Positions 1 to 5,506 of a DNA stretch of 8,807 bases are shown here, piece after piece. The DNA is from Oscillospiraceae bacterium. GTDB lineage: Bacteria; Bacillota; Clostridia; Oscillospirales; Ruminococcaceae. The notes below the pieces were generated by a model. That model made no database searches and had not been told where the DNA came from. It saw only the letters and a list, made by a program, of their open reading frames with translations. Location of the stretch: the NCBI GenBank assembly GCA_017472375.1, contig JAFUQL010000185.1:1-8807 (forward strand), in the 5' to 3' direction. The position numbers and the translations under genes are program-made. Each line of letters starts with the position of its first letter. Position 1 is the first letter of the stretch.

Positions 1-1
1 A

Positions 2-310
2 CGTGGCGTAGGGTTCTACTTCCGTAATGTGACAGAAATCTTATTGTTTGGGATTCGCGGTGGTAGCAACAGAACCCTTGCGCCGGCAAGATCGCAGGTT
101 AATCTGATTCGCTCACAAAAACGAGAACATTCCCGGAAACCTGATGAGATCATTCCGATTATCGAAAAGTGCTCTCCGGGGCCATTTTTTGAGTTGTTCG
201 CACGAGGTGATCGTGCGGGCTGGGATATGTGGGGGAATCAAGCGACCGCAGATTATGAGCCTACATGGAGCACTTACAGCAATCACACAACTCGACAAGA
301 TTTTGGTTAA
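2..310 (+). CDS. MT-A70 family adenine-N6 methyltransferase, C-terminal part (5' end outside window)
   Basis: The reading frame is open from base 2 to a TAA at 308-310 (102 codons visible), so the gene starts left of the window. The visible protein begins RGVGFYFRNVTEILLFGIRG and continues with REHSRKPDEI, FFELFARGDRAGWD and MWGNQ. This order (GxGxxxRNxxEx(L/I)LFGxxG, HSxKPDE, ELFARxxxxGW, WGN) is the conserved C-terminal half of the MT-A70 family, which in bacteria and phages methylates adenine N6 in DNA. The catalytic DPPW motif lies further N-terminal and is not in the window, so activity cannot be judged. An ATG at 29 is internal and is not the start. By hand count bases 1-240 are about 50% G+C, against about 67% in a sample of trmD (1201-1260), which suggests transfer from a phage or other mobile source. 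It ends 18 bases before rimM. Confidence 0.85.
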   Translation, partial: RGVGFYFRNVTEILLFGIRGGSNRTLAPARSQVNLIRSQKREHSRKPDEIIPIIEKCSPGPFFELFARGDRAGWDMWGNQATADYEPTWSTYSNHTTRQDFG

Positions 311-315
311 GAAAG

Positions 316-322
316 TAAGGAG
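316..322 (+). promoter_or_regulatory. Ribosome binding site of rimM
   Basis: TAAGGAG lies six bases before the rimM ATG at 329 and after the stop of the methyltransferase. It supports the start at 329. I see no convincing promoter in the 18-base gap, so rimM may be read from upstream. Confidence 0.7.
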
Positions 323-328
323 CAAAGG

Positions 329-859
329 ATGCAGCAATATCTGGAAGCCGGCAAGATCGTGACCACCCACGGCGTGATGGGTGAGATGAAGATGGAGCTG
401 TGGTGCGACAGTGTGCAGTTTCTGGCCGCCTGCAAGCGGGTGTACCTGAGCGCGCAGGGCGGCAAGGCTCTGCGGCTGACGAGCGTGCGCCCCCAGAAGG
501 GCATGGCGCTGGTGAAGCTGGAGGGCGTGGAAGGCATGGACGCGGCCCGCGCCATGGTGGGCAAGGTGCTGTACATCGACCGGGCGGATGTAAAACTGCC
601 CAAGGGCGCGTTCTTCATTCAGGACCTGCTGGGCTGTGCGGTGAAGGATGCGGACACCGGCCGGGTGTACGGCACTGTTACCGATGTGACCCACCCCGGT
701 GCGCAGGACATCTACACCGTGACCGACGCCGCCGGAAACAACTGGCAGATCCCTGCGGTGCCCCAGTTCGTGAAGGAGAAGGACATCGAGGGCCGCTGTG
801 TGCTGGTCACCCCCATTCCCGGCCTGTTCGGTGAGGCGGAAAGCGGGGATGCGGAATGA
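329..859 (+). CDS. rimM: Ribosome maturation factor RimM
   Basis: 176 residues, a normal length for RimM, which binds ribosomal protein S19 in the 30S head and helps late 16S rRNA processing. The N-terminal RimM domain opens with GKIVTTHGVMGEMK (residues 8-21), the family's GxIxxxHGxxGExK signature. From about residue 92 a PRC-barrel follows, with GAFFIQDLLGCAV, then AVPQFVKEKDIE and the near-terminal PIPGLF, all typical. The ATG at 329 has a good ribosome binding site and gives the expected N-terminus. Its stop overlaps the trmD start (ATGA at 856-859), so the two are translationally coupled, as is common for rimM-trmD. Upstream one would usually expect rpsP and a KH-domain gene (khpA); here a methyltransferase end is found instead. 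Confidence 0.97.
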   Translation: MQQYLEAGKIVTTHGVMGEMKMELWCDSVQFLAACKRVYLSAQGGKALRLTSVRPQKGMALVKLEGVEGMDAARAMVGKVLYIDRADVKLPKGAFFIQDLLGCAVKDADTGRVYGTVTDVTHPGAQDIYTVTDAAGNNWQIPAVPQFVKEKDIEGRCVLVTPIPGLFGEAESGDAE

Positions 860-1587
860 TGCGCGTTGACATTGCGACCCTGTTCCCGGAGATGTGCGAT
901 GCATTCCTGCATGAGAGCATCATCGGCCGCGCCGCGAAGAAGGGGTACATCGAGACCCACTGCCATCAGATCCGTGATTATACGCTGAACCGTCAGAAAC
1001 AGGTGGACGACTACCCCTACGGCGGCGGCTGCGGCATGGTGATGAATGCTCAGCCCATCTACGACTGCTGCATGGACATCATCCGCCAGGTGGAGGAGCA
1101 GGGCCGCCCCCGGCCCCACATCGTGTTCATGACCGCGGCGGGCCAGCGCTACAGCGAGGAACACGCCAAGCGGCTGGCGCAGTACGACAGCCTGCTGCTG
1201 GTGTGCGGCCACTACGAGGGCATGGACGAGCGGGTGATCGAAGCGCTGGCCGATGAGGAGATCAGCATCGGCGACTATGTGCTCACCGGCGGTGAGCTGG
1301 CCAGCCTGGTGGTGGCCGACAGCGTGCTGCGCCTGCAGCCCGGCGTGCTGGCCGAGGCCCGGGGCTACGAGGACGAGAGCCACTGGAATTGCCTGCTGGA
1401 GTACCCCCAGTACACCCGCCCCGAGGTGTGGGAGGGCCGCCCGGTGCCTCCGGTGCTGCTCAGCGGCCATCACGGCAACATCGACAAATGGCGCGCCGAG
1501 CAGAGCGTGCAGCGCACCAAGCTTCGCCGCCCTGACCTGTATGCCCGGTGGATCGCGGGGCAGGATAAGAAGGACGGAAAGGGCTGA
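856..1587 (+). CDS. trmD: tRNA (guanine37-N1)-methyltransferase TrmD
   Basis: 243 residues from the ATG at 856, or 242 from the adjacent ATG at 859, which gives the classical MRVDIATLFPEM start; both overlap the rimM stop. TrmD is a SPOUT (trefoil-knot) enzyme that uses S-adenosylmethionine to make m1G37 next to the anticodon and so prevents +1 frameshifts. Visible motifs are QVDDYPYGGGCGMVM in the N-terminal half, then GHYEGMDERV and EEISIGDYVLTGGE, which form the knot and cofactor pocket, and LEYPQYTRP and LLSGHHGNIDKWR toward the C-terminus. At the position of the family's general-base Asp (DSF in Escherichia coli and Haemophilus), this protein has ESH (Glu about residue 174). Everything else is intact. 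There is no own ribosome binding site of note. The usual partner rplS is missing downstream. Confidence 0.97.
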   Translation: MMRVDIATLFPEMCDAFLHESIIGRAAKKGYIETHCHQIRDYTLNRQKQVDDYPYGGGCGMVMNAQPIYDCCMDIIRQVEEQGRPRPHIVFMTAAGQRYSEEHAKRLAQYDSLLLVCGHYEGMDERVIEALADEEISIGDYVLTGGELASLVVADSVLRLQPGVLAEARGYEDESHWNCLLEYPQYTRPEVWEGRPVPPVLLSGHHGNIDKWRAEQSVQRTKLRRPDLYARWIAGQDKKDGKG

Positions 1588-1622
1588 ATGCCCCGGCGAT
1601 TTGCACAAAATGCCTGTGCTGG

Positions 1623-1865
1623 GTGTGCGCCGGCCGGCTGCAGTGCGATACGGACACAGCCGAATGTGCCCATCGGGCGGACATTGCTGCAACAAAATTT
1701 GCTTCGGTGGAACGGATGTTGAAAACTCTTGGCCAAAATGCAGAGAACATCCCCGAAATACTGGTGGATTTATACAAAGAACACAGTTGGCTAAACCAAG
1801 GTTTGGCAGAACTTACAAATTTGCGAAAATCCTCTGTACAACGGTCAAACGATGCGCTAAAATAG
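1623..1865 (+). CDS. Doubtful small ORF, possible gene remnant
   Basis: An 80-residue frame from a GTG at 1623 to TAG at 1863-1865. The frame is also open upstream into the end of trmD. I do not recognise the product. The first part is Cys-rich and looks random. The second half, from an ATG at 1716 (49 residues), looks more protein-like, with alternating hydrophobic and charged residues (NIPEILVDLYKEHSWLNQGL) that could form helices. Neither start has a convincing ribosome binding site; the best is a weak GGTGGA before 1716. Its stop overlaps the -10 of the predicted ptsH promoter. It could be a real small protein, the tail of a decayed gene, or chance in an A+T-rich gap. Confidence 0.25.
   Translation: MCAGRLQCDTDTAECAHRADIAATKFASVERMLKTLGQNAENIPEILVDLYKEHSWLNQGLAELTNLRKSSVQRSNDALK
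1835..1863 (+). promoter_or_regulatory. Probable sigma-A promoter of ptsH
   Basis: TGTACA (1835-1840, four of six consensus bases) is followed after 17 bases by TAAAAT (1858-1863, five of six). Transcription would begin near 1870, giving a leader of about 50 bases before the ptsH ATG. It lies in an A+T-rich stretch in front of a gene with no closely adjoining upstream gene. Confidence 0.55.
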
Positions 1866-1904
1866 CATTAAACCCCATATCGAATCTACAATTGATTTAA
1901 GAGT

Positions 1905-1909
1905 AGGAG
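1905..1909 (+). promoter_or_regulatory. Ribosome binding site of ptsH
   Basis: AGGAG at 1905-1909 ends nine bases before the ATG at 1919. A second, weaker TAGGA starts at 1912. Together they fix the start of ptsH. Confidence 0.6.
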
Positions 1910-1918
1910 CGTAGGAAC

Positions 1919-2182
1919 ATGTTTGTGAAAGAAGTTACCGTTGAGAATCAGGTGGGCCTGCATGCCCGTCCTGCTACTTTCTTCATCCAGAAGGCCAATG
2001 AGTACAAGGCCTCCATCTGGGTCGAGAAGGAGGAGCGCCGTGTGAACGCCAAGAGCCTGCTGGGTGTCCTGTCCCTGGGCATCGTGGGCGGTACCACCAT
2101 CCGCATCATCGCCGACGGCGTTGACGAGCAGGCTGCCGTGGACGGTCTGGTCAAGCTGGTCAACAGCGGCTTTGCGGAGTAA
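1919..2182 (+). CDS. ptsH: Phosphocarrier protein HPr
   Basis: 87 residues, the standard HPr length. HPr carries phosphate from enzyme I to the sugar-specific EII components of the phosphotransferase system in the cytoplasm. The phosphorylated His15 sits in the expected GLHARPA motif (residues 13-19). Ser46 is present in NAKSLLGVLSLG (43-54), the site used by HPr kinase/phosphorylase in Gram-positive bacteria so that HPr(Ser-P) can act with CcpA in catabolite repression. Both sites being intact argues for a working dual-role HPr rather than Crh, which lacks His15. Neither enzyme I nor hprK is in the window. The gene has its own promoter and a terminator, so it may be made mostly as a single-gene transcript with some read-through into uvrC. 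Confidence 0.97.
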   Translation: MFVKEVTVENQVGLHARPATFFIQKANEYKASIWVEKEERRVNAKSLLGVLSLGIVGGTTIRIIADGVDEQAAVDGLVKLVNSGFAE

Positions 2183-2213
2183 TTTCCTTTGCATCGAGAT
2201 CCTTGAGCATACA

Positions 2214-2241
2214 GGGGGCGGAGCGATCCGCCCTCTTTTTT
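2214..2241 (+). terminator. Rho-independent terminator after ptsH
   Basis: The stem GGGCGGA (2216-2222), loop GCGA, and TCCGCCC (2227-2233) is extended by one G-T and one G-C pair and followed by six Ts (2236-2241). It lies between ptsH and uvrC. The stable GNRA-type loop and clean T-run make it a convincing terminator. Because no good uvrC promoter is seen after it, it probably reduces rather than abolishes read-through. Confidence 0.8.
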
Positions 2242-2270
2242 GTCTATACTGAAGTGGGAGGTGCGCGGTT

Positions 2271-4160
2271 TTGACCAAGGCGGAGCTTTACGAAAAGGCG
2301 AAAATGCTTCCTTTATTACCTGGCGTATATATTATCCGGGACAAAAAGGACCAGATCATCTACATTGGCAAGGCCAAGCGCCTGCGCACCCGGGTCAGCC
2401 AGTATTTCCGTGAGGGCGTGCCCCACGACAACAAGGTCACCCAGATGATCGCTCATGCATATCAGTTCGATGTGATCGTCTGCCAGAGCGAGTTTGAGGC
2501 ACTGGTGCTGGAGGCCAGCCAGATCAAGGCCCATACCCCCAAGTACAACATCCTGCTGAAGGACGACAAGGGTTACAGCTATGTGCGGGTGACCCGGGAG
2601 GAGTGGCCCCGCATCAGCGCGGTGCTGCAGAAAGAGGAGGATGGCGCGGAGTACATCGGCCCCTACACCTCCAGCTTCGCGGTGCGCGAGATGGTGGAGA
2701 CTGCCCAGAATGTGTTCCGCCTGCCCCGCTGCAGCCGGCAGTTCCCCCGGGACATCGGAAAGGCACGCCCCTGCCTGAACGCCCACATCGGCAAGTGCAT
2801 GGCGGTGTGCAGCGGCCGCATCAGGCAGGAGGACTACCGGCAGGCGGTGGATGGGGCGCTGCGGCTCATCCGCCGGGGCAAGAAGGACATTGTGAAGAAC
2901 CTGGAGCAGCAGATGACCGACGCCGCCGAGCGGCTGGACTTCGAGCGTGCGGCCCTCATCCGTGACCAGATCGCCGCCATCACCAAGGTGGCCGCCGGCC
3001 AGAAGGTGGTGGTGGGCGAGGACACCCAGATGGATGTGATCGCCCTTGCGGGCACCAGCCACGCGGTGTGTGCCGCGGTGCTGCGCTACCGGGATGGGCG
3101 GCTCACCGACAAGCGGGAGTTTCTGTTCCACGACACTGCCGATCTGGAGGAGGTGCGGGAGCAGTTTTTGGCCCAGTATTATCTGGGCGGCGAGGAGGTG
3201 CCCCGCACGGTGGCGGTGGATGCCCTGCCCGAGGACGCCGAGGCTCTGAACCGGGCGCTGAACGAAGTCCGGGGCAGCAATGTGCATCTGTATGTGCCCC
3301 AGCGGGGCGACGTGAAAAAGCTGGTGGAGATGGCCTACACCAACGGCGTGGAGCGGCTTGCCCGGGAGAGCGGCCGCTATGCCCGTGAGGAGAAGCTGCT
3401 GGAAGAGCTGGCCCAGCTTCTGGGCATGAGCAAGGCCCCGGCGGTCATTGAGAGTTACGACATCTCCAACTGGGGCGACGGGACCTCGGTGTGCGGCATG
3501 GTGGTGTTTGAGAACGGCAAGCCCAAGCGGGCAGGATACCGCCGCTTCAAGATGCGCACTGTGGCCGGCACTGACGACTACGCCAGCATGGCTGAGGCGT
3601 TGAGCCGCCGCGCCGGGGAATACGAGGACGGCGCCGCCGGTCAGTTCGGAGTCCTGCCGGATCTGATCCTGCTGGACGGCGGCCGGGGACAGGTCACCGC
3701 CGTGCAGGGGGCGATCGCCGGCACCAAACTGGCCGAGGTGCCCCTGTTCGGTATGGTGAAGGACGACCACCACCGCACCCGCGCCATTGTCACCGGCGAG
3801 GGCCGCGAGATCGCCATCAACCTGAACCGGGGCGTGTTCACCTTTGTTACCGCCATTCAGGATGAGGTGCACCGGTTCGCCATCACCTACCAGCGCCAGC
3901 AGCAGAAGAAAAAGTCCTACGCCTCCACCCTCACCGAGGTGCCCGGCGTGGGCCCCGCTACAGCCAAGGCGCTCACCGCCCACTTCAAAACGGTGGCGGC
4001 AGTGCGGGCGGCCACCGTGGAAGAGCTGCAGCAGGTGAAGGGGGTCGGCCCCGCCGCGGCAAGGCGCATCTACGAGCATTTCAACGGGCCTGTACAGGGC
4101 GCTGCCCTTGACAAAGCCTGTGAAACCCATCATAATGAAGCAACGGACGGGCCGCAGTAA
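2271..4160 (+). CDS. uvrC: UvrABC excinuclease subunit C
   Basis: 629 residues, full length. UvrC joins the UvrB-DNA complex and cuts the damaged strand on both sides of a lesion. An N-terminal GIY-YIG nuclease is seen at about 14-95 (GVY 18-20, YIG 31-33, Arg41, EALVLE 76-81). Four cysteines at 154, 168, 176 and 180 match those reported to hold a [4Fe-4S] cluster in E. coli UvrC. The UVR domain that contacts UvrB spans about 204-238. The RNase H-like nuclease carries Asp397 (DISN), Asp469 (LLDGGRGQ) and His534, and paired helix-hairpin-helix motifs end the protein (about 554-610, PGVGPATA and KGVGPAAA). Start is TTG, supported by GGGAGGTG at 2256-2263 and the LPLLPGVY spacing typical of the family. 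It follows ptsH and is 27 bases from rsmD. Confidence 0.98.
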   Translation: MTKAELYEKAKMLPLLPGVYIIRDKKDQIIYIGKAKRLRTRVSQYFREGVPHDNKVTQMIAHAYQFDVIVCQSEFEALVLEASQIKAHTPKYNILLKDDKGYSYVRVTREEWPRISAVLQKEEDGAEYIGPYTSSFAVREMVETAQNVFRLPRCSRQFPRDIGKARPCLNAHIGKCMAVCSGRIRQEDYRQAVDGALRLIRRGKKDIVKNLEQQMTDAAERLDFERAALIRDQIAAITKVAAGQKVVVGEDTQMDVIALAGTSHAVCAAVLRYRDGRLTDKREFLFHDTADLEEVREQFLAQYYLGGEEVPRTVAVDALPEDAEALNRALNEVRGSNVHLYVPQRGDVKKLVEMAYTNGVERLARESGRYAREEKLLEELAQLLGMSKAPAVIESYDISNWGDGTSVCGMVVFENGKPKRAGYRRFKMRTVAGTDDYASMAEALSRRAGEYEDGAAGQFGVLPDLILLDGGRGQVTAVQGAIAGTKLAEVPLFGMVKDDHHRTRAIVTGEGREIAINLNRGVFTFVTAIQDEVHRFAITYQRQQQKKKSYASTLTEVPGVGPATAKALTAHFKTVAAVRAATVEELQQVKGVGPAAARRIYEHFNGPVQGAALDKACETHHNEATDGPQ

Positions 4161-4173
4161 AGGCCCGCACATC

Positions 4174-4181
4174 AAGGAGGT
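4174..4181 (+). promoter_or_regulatory. Ribosome binding site of rsmD
   Basis: AAGGAGGT, a near-perfect anti-16S match, ends six bases before the ATG at 4188 and decides that start. Confidence 0.8.
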
Positions 4182-4187
4182 ACCGCC

Positions 4188-4736
4188 ATGCGAGTGATTT
4201 CCGGCACGGCCCGGGGCACCAAGCTCACCGCTCTGCCAGGTGAGGATGTGACCCGCCCCACCATTGACCGGGTGAAAGAGGCCATGTTCAGCCCGCTGCA
4301 GTTCGTTCTGCCCGGCGCACGGGTGCTGGACCTGTTTGCGGGCAGCGGCCAGTTGGGCATTGAGGCCCTGTCCCGCGGGGCGGCCGCCTGCACCTTTATC
4401 GATGAGAGCCCCGAAGCGGCACAGGTGGTCATCCGCAACTGCAAGGCCGCCGGCGTATTCGACCGCAGCCGGGTGAGCATCGGCGAGGCGGTGCGCTTTC
4501 TGGCCAACACCAAAAACACCTTCCATGTGGTCCTGCTGGATCCCCCCTACAATCGGGGCACGCTGGAGAAGATCCTGCCCGCCGTGGCAAAGGTCACCGA
4601 GGAGGGCGGCACGGTGGTGTGCGAGAGCGAGGTGTCGGCCGTTCTGCCCGACGAGGTGGGCGGCCTTGTGAAGAAGAAACAGCACCGTTACGGCACCGTG
4701 CTGGTCACCCGATATCAGAAGGAGACCGCCGAGTAA
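4188..4736 (+). CDS. rsmD: 16S rRNA (guanine966-N2)-methyltransferase RsmD
   Basis: 182 residues, the family length. RsmD methylates the N2 of G966 (E. coli numbering) of 16S rRNA in the 30S particle with S-adenosylmethionine. The start MRVISGTARGTKL is the RsmD signature, followed by RPTIDRVKEAMF (23-34). Motif I for cofactor binding is DLFAGSGQLGIEALSRGA (48-65), with Gln55 where Ala or Thr is more common. The catalytic motif IV DPPY is at residues 118-121. The C-terminus (KQHRYGTVLVTRYQ) matches homologues. It lies 27 bases after uvrC and 51 bases before the coiled-coil gene, in one apparent transcription unit. In many Firmicutes coaD follows rsmD directly; here it does not. Confidence 0.96.
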   Translation: MRVISGTARGTKLTALPGEDVTRPTIDRVKEAMFSPLQFVLPGARVLDLFAGSGQLGIEALSRGAAACTFIDESPEAAQVVIRNCKAAGVFDRSRVSIGEAVRFLANTKNTFHVVLLDPPYNRGTLEKILPAVAKVTEEGGTVVCESEVSAVLPDEVGGLVKKKQHRYGTVLVTRYQKETAE

Positions 4737-4772
4737 GCCGCACGAACGAAACCATACAACGGACAAGACCGG

Positions 4773-4780
4773 AAAGGAGA
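4773..4780 (+). promoter_or_regulatory. Ribosome binding site of the coiled-coil gene
   Basis: AAAGGAGA ends seven bases before the ATG at 4788 and supports that start. Confidence 0.7.
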
Positions 4781-4787
4781 ACCAGCC

Positions 4788-5243
4788 ATGACCGTGGATG
4801 AACTGTTGGACCTGATCGACGAAACTCTGGAGGAGGGCACCAGCGTGCCCTTCAGCGGCGGCAAGCGCATGGTGGACGTGGAAAAGATGCAGGAGATCCT
4901 GGATGAGATCCGCCTGAACCTGCCCACCGAGCTGCGCCAGGCTAAGGCCATCGTGAACGACCGGGCCGACATTGTGAACGGCGCCCGCAAGGAGGCCGAG
5001 GCCATCGTGGCCAAGGCCGAGGAGCGTGCCCGTGTTCTGGTGAGCGAGGAGAGCGTGGTGAAGGCTGCCCAGACCCGCGCCGCCGAGATCGTTTCCACCG
5101 CCCAGACCCAGGCCCGCGAGCTGCGCGCCAAGACCATCGAGTACTGCGACAATATGCTGCGCGCCACCTTTGAGCAGCTGACCCGCAGCGCCGCCGAGGT
5201 GAAGGGCGTGCGCGAGAACCTGCGCCAGGTCGGCCGCGGCTGA
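4788..5243 (+). CDS. DivIVA-like / ATPase-subunit-like coiled-coil protein
   Basis: 151 residues, soluble, no signal peptide or membrane segment. After a short N-terminal helix (MTVDELLDLIDETLEEG) and a linker with FSGGKRMVD, residues from about 45 to 145 are almost wholly helical and rich in Ala, Glu, Arg and Lys, with a long run of RKEAEAIVAKAEERARVLV type heptads. This make-up is that of small clostridial proteins labelled ATPase, V-type ATPase subunit H-like or DivIVA-like, often found near rsmD-coaD. There is no Walker A motif, so the ATPase label reflects coiled-coil similarity to stalk subunits, not catalysis. A role in cell-pole or septum organisation is only a guess. It is the last gene before a strong terminator. 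A single Cys (Y-C-D near residue 121) is the only one. Confidence 0.8.
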   Translation: MTVDELLDLIDETLEEGTSVPFSGGKRMVDVEKMQEILDEIRLNLPTELRQAKAIVNDRADIVNGARKEAEAIVAKAEERARVLVSEESVVKAAQTRAAEIVSTAQTQARELRAKTIEYCDNMLRATFEQLTRSAAEVKGVRENLRQVGRG

Positions 5244-5270
5244 GCCTGCGCCAGGCAAACCTGAAACAGA

Positions 5271-5306
5271 AGCCCGCACCGGGAATTTCCCGGTGCGGGC
5301 TTTTTT
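5271..5306 (+). terminator. Strong Rho-independent terminator ending the uvrC-rsmD unit
   Basis: A perfect 13-base stem, AGCCCGCACCGGG (5271-5283) with CCCGGTGCGGGCT (5289-5301), closes an AATTT loop and runs into six Ts (5301-5306). The arms can extend inward by A-T pairs. It separates the coiled-coil gene from the dcw promoter region. Confidence 0.93.
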
Positions 5307-5318
5307 GCGTTTTTTCGG

Positions 5319-5449
5319 GTGGGCAAAGGTGGGGCGCGGTGAAAAAGTTGCGCCCCGATTGGTGAAAAAAGTGGGGCTGATATTGCTTTTTGTGGGTAAA
5401 CCTTTTATAATTTAACCTGTAATATACCCTAAAAGGGGTAAAAGTGGGG
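5319..5449 (+). promoter_or_regulatory. Putative MraZ operator: cluster of GTGGG/GTGAA elements
   Basis: Copies of GTGGG start at 5319, 5329, 5371, 5392 and 5444, and copies of GTGAA at 5339 and 5362. The first three are exactly 10 bases apart (one helical turn). Several are preceded by an A-run (AAAGGTGGGG, AAAAAAGTGGGG, AAAAGTGGGG). One lies in the promoter spacer and one downstream of the expected start site. MraZ proteins are known to bind short TGGG-type direct repeats with roughly 10-base period in front of mraZ, so this is the likely autoregulatory site. Confidence 0.6.
5383..5411 (+). promoter_or_regulatory. Promoter of the mraZ/dcw cluster
   Basis: TTGCTT (5383-5388) and a perfect TATAAT (5406-5411) with the ideal 17-base spacer. 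Transcription should begin near 5418, leaving a leader of about 90 bases before the mraZ ATG. A GTGGG element (5392-5396) sits inside the spacer, where bound MraZ would block polymerase. Confidence 0.85.
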
Positions 5450-5491
5450 AATTTGAACCGACAAAGCCCCGCTCAGCACGAGAAAACGAGG

Positions 5492-5498
5492 GGAGGTG
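5492..5498 (+). promoter_or_regulatory. Ribosome binding site of mraZ
   Basis: GGAGGTG ends eight bases before the ATG at 5507. It favours that start over the GTG at 5444, which is part of an operator-like GTGGGG. Confidence 0.75.
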
Positions 5499-5506
5499 GG
5501 CCCAAA

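Larger units (their letters stand above)
1588..1918 (+). other. A+T-rich gap between trmD and ptsH
   Basis: These 331 bases separate trmD from ptsH. By hand count 1741-1860 is about 42% G+C, far below the surrounding genes. Just after trmD there is a nested weak fold (CCGGCG at 1593-1598 with CGCCGG at 1628-1633, and GCACA at 1603-1607 with TGTGC at 1615-1619), but no T-run follows, so I do not call a terminator. The stretch holds one doubtful small reading frame (1623-1865) and, at its right end, the probable ptsH promoter. No rplS and no tRNA-like fold were found. Confidence 0.6.

Noticed and set aside
1593..1633. Nested hairpin after trmD as a terminator
   Set aside because: Stems are only five and six bases with mismatches and no T-run follows.
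2245..2250. TATACT as a -10 for uvrC
   Set aside because: No -35 at a fitting distance, and transcription would begin inside or at the edge of the uvrC ribosome binding site, leaving almost no leader.
5219..5255. CCTGCGCCAGG twice (5219-5229 and 5245-5255) across the stop of the coiled-coil gene
   Set aside because: An 11-base repeat; a related CTGCGCCAGG also occurs earlier in the same gene as a Leu-Arg-Gln codon run, so codon bias or a small local duplication is enough to explain it.
2316..5279. Very long open frame on the minus strand (987 codons) opposite uvrC, rsmD and the coiled-coil gene
   Set aside because: It mirrors three well-supported + strand genes, its composition is the His/Leu/Gly/Ala-rich pattern of an antisense frame in high-G+C DNA, and it reads through a terminator hairpin.
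5444..5506. GTG at 5444 as the mraZ start
   Set aside because: The added 21 residues are not MraZ-like, the GTG is part of an operator-like GTGGGG, and ATG 5507 has the better ribosome binding site and family N-terminus.
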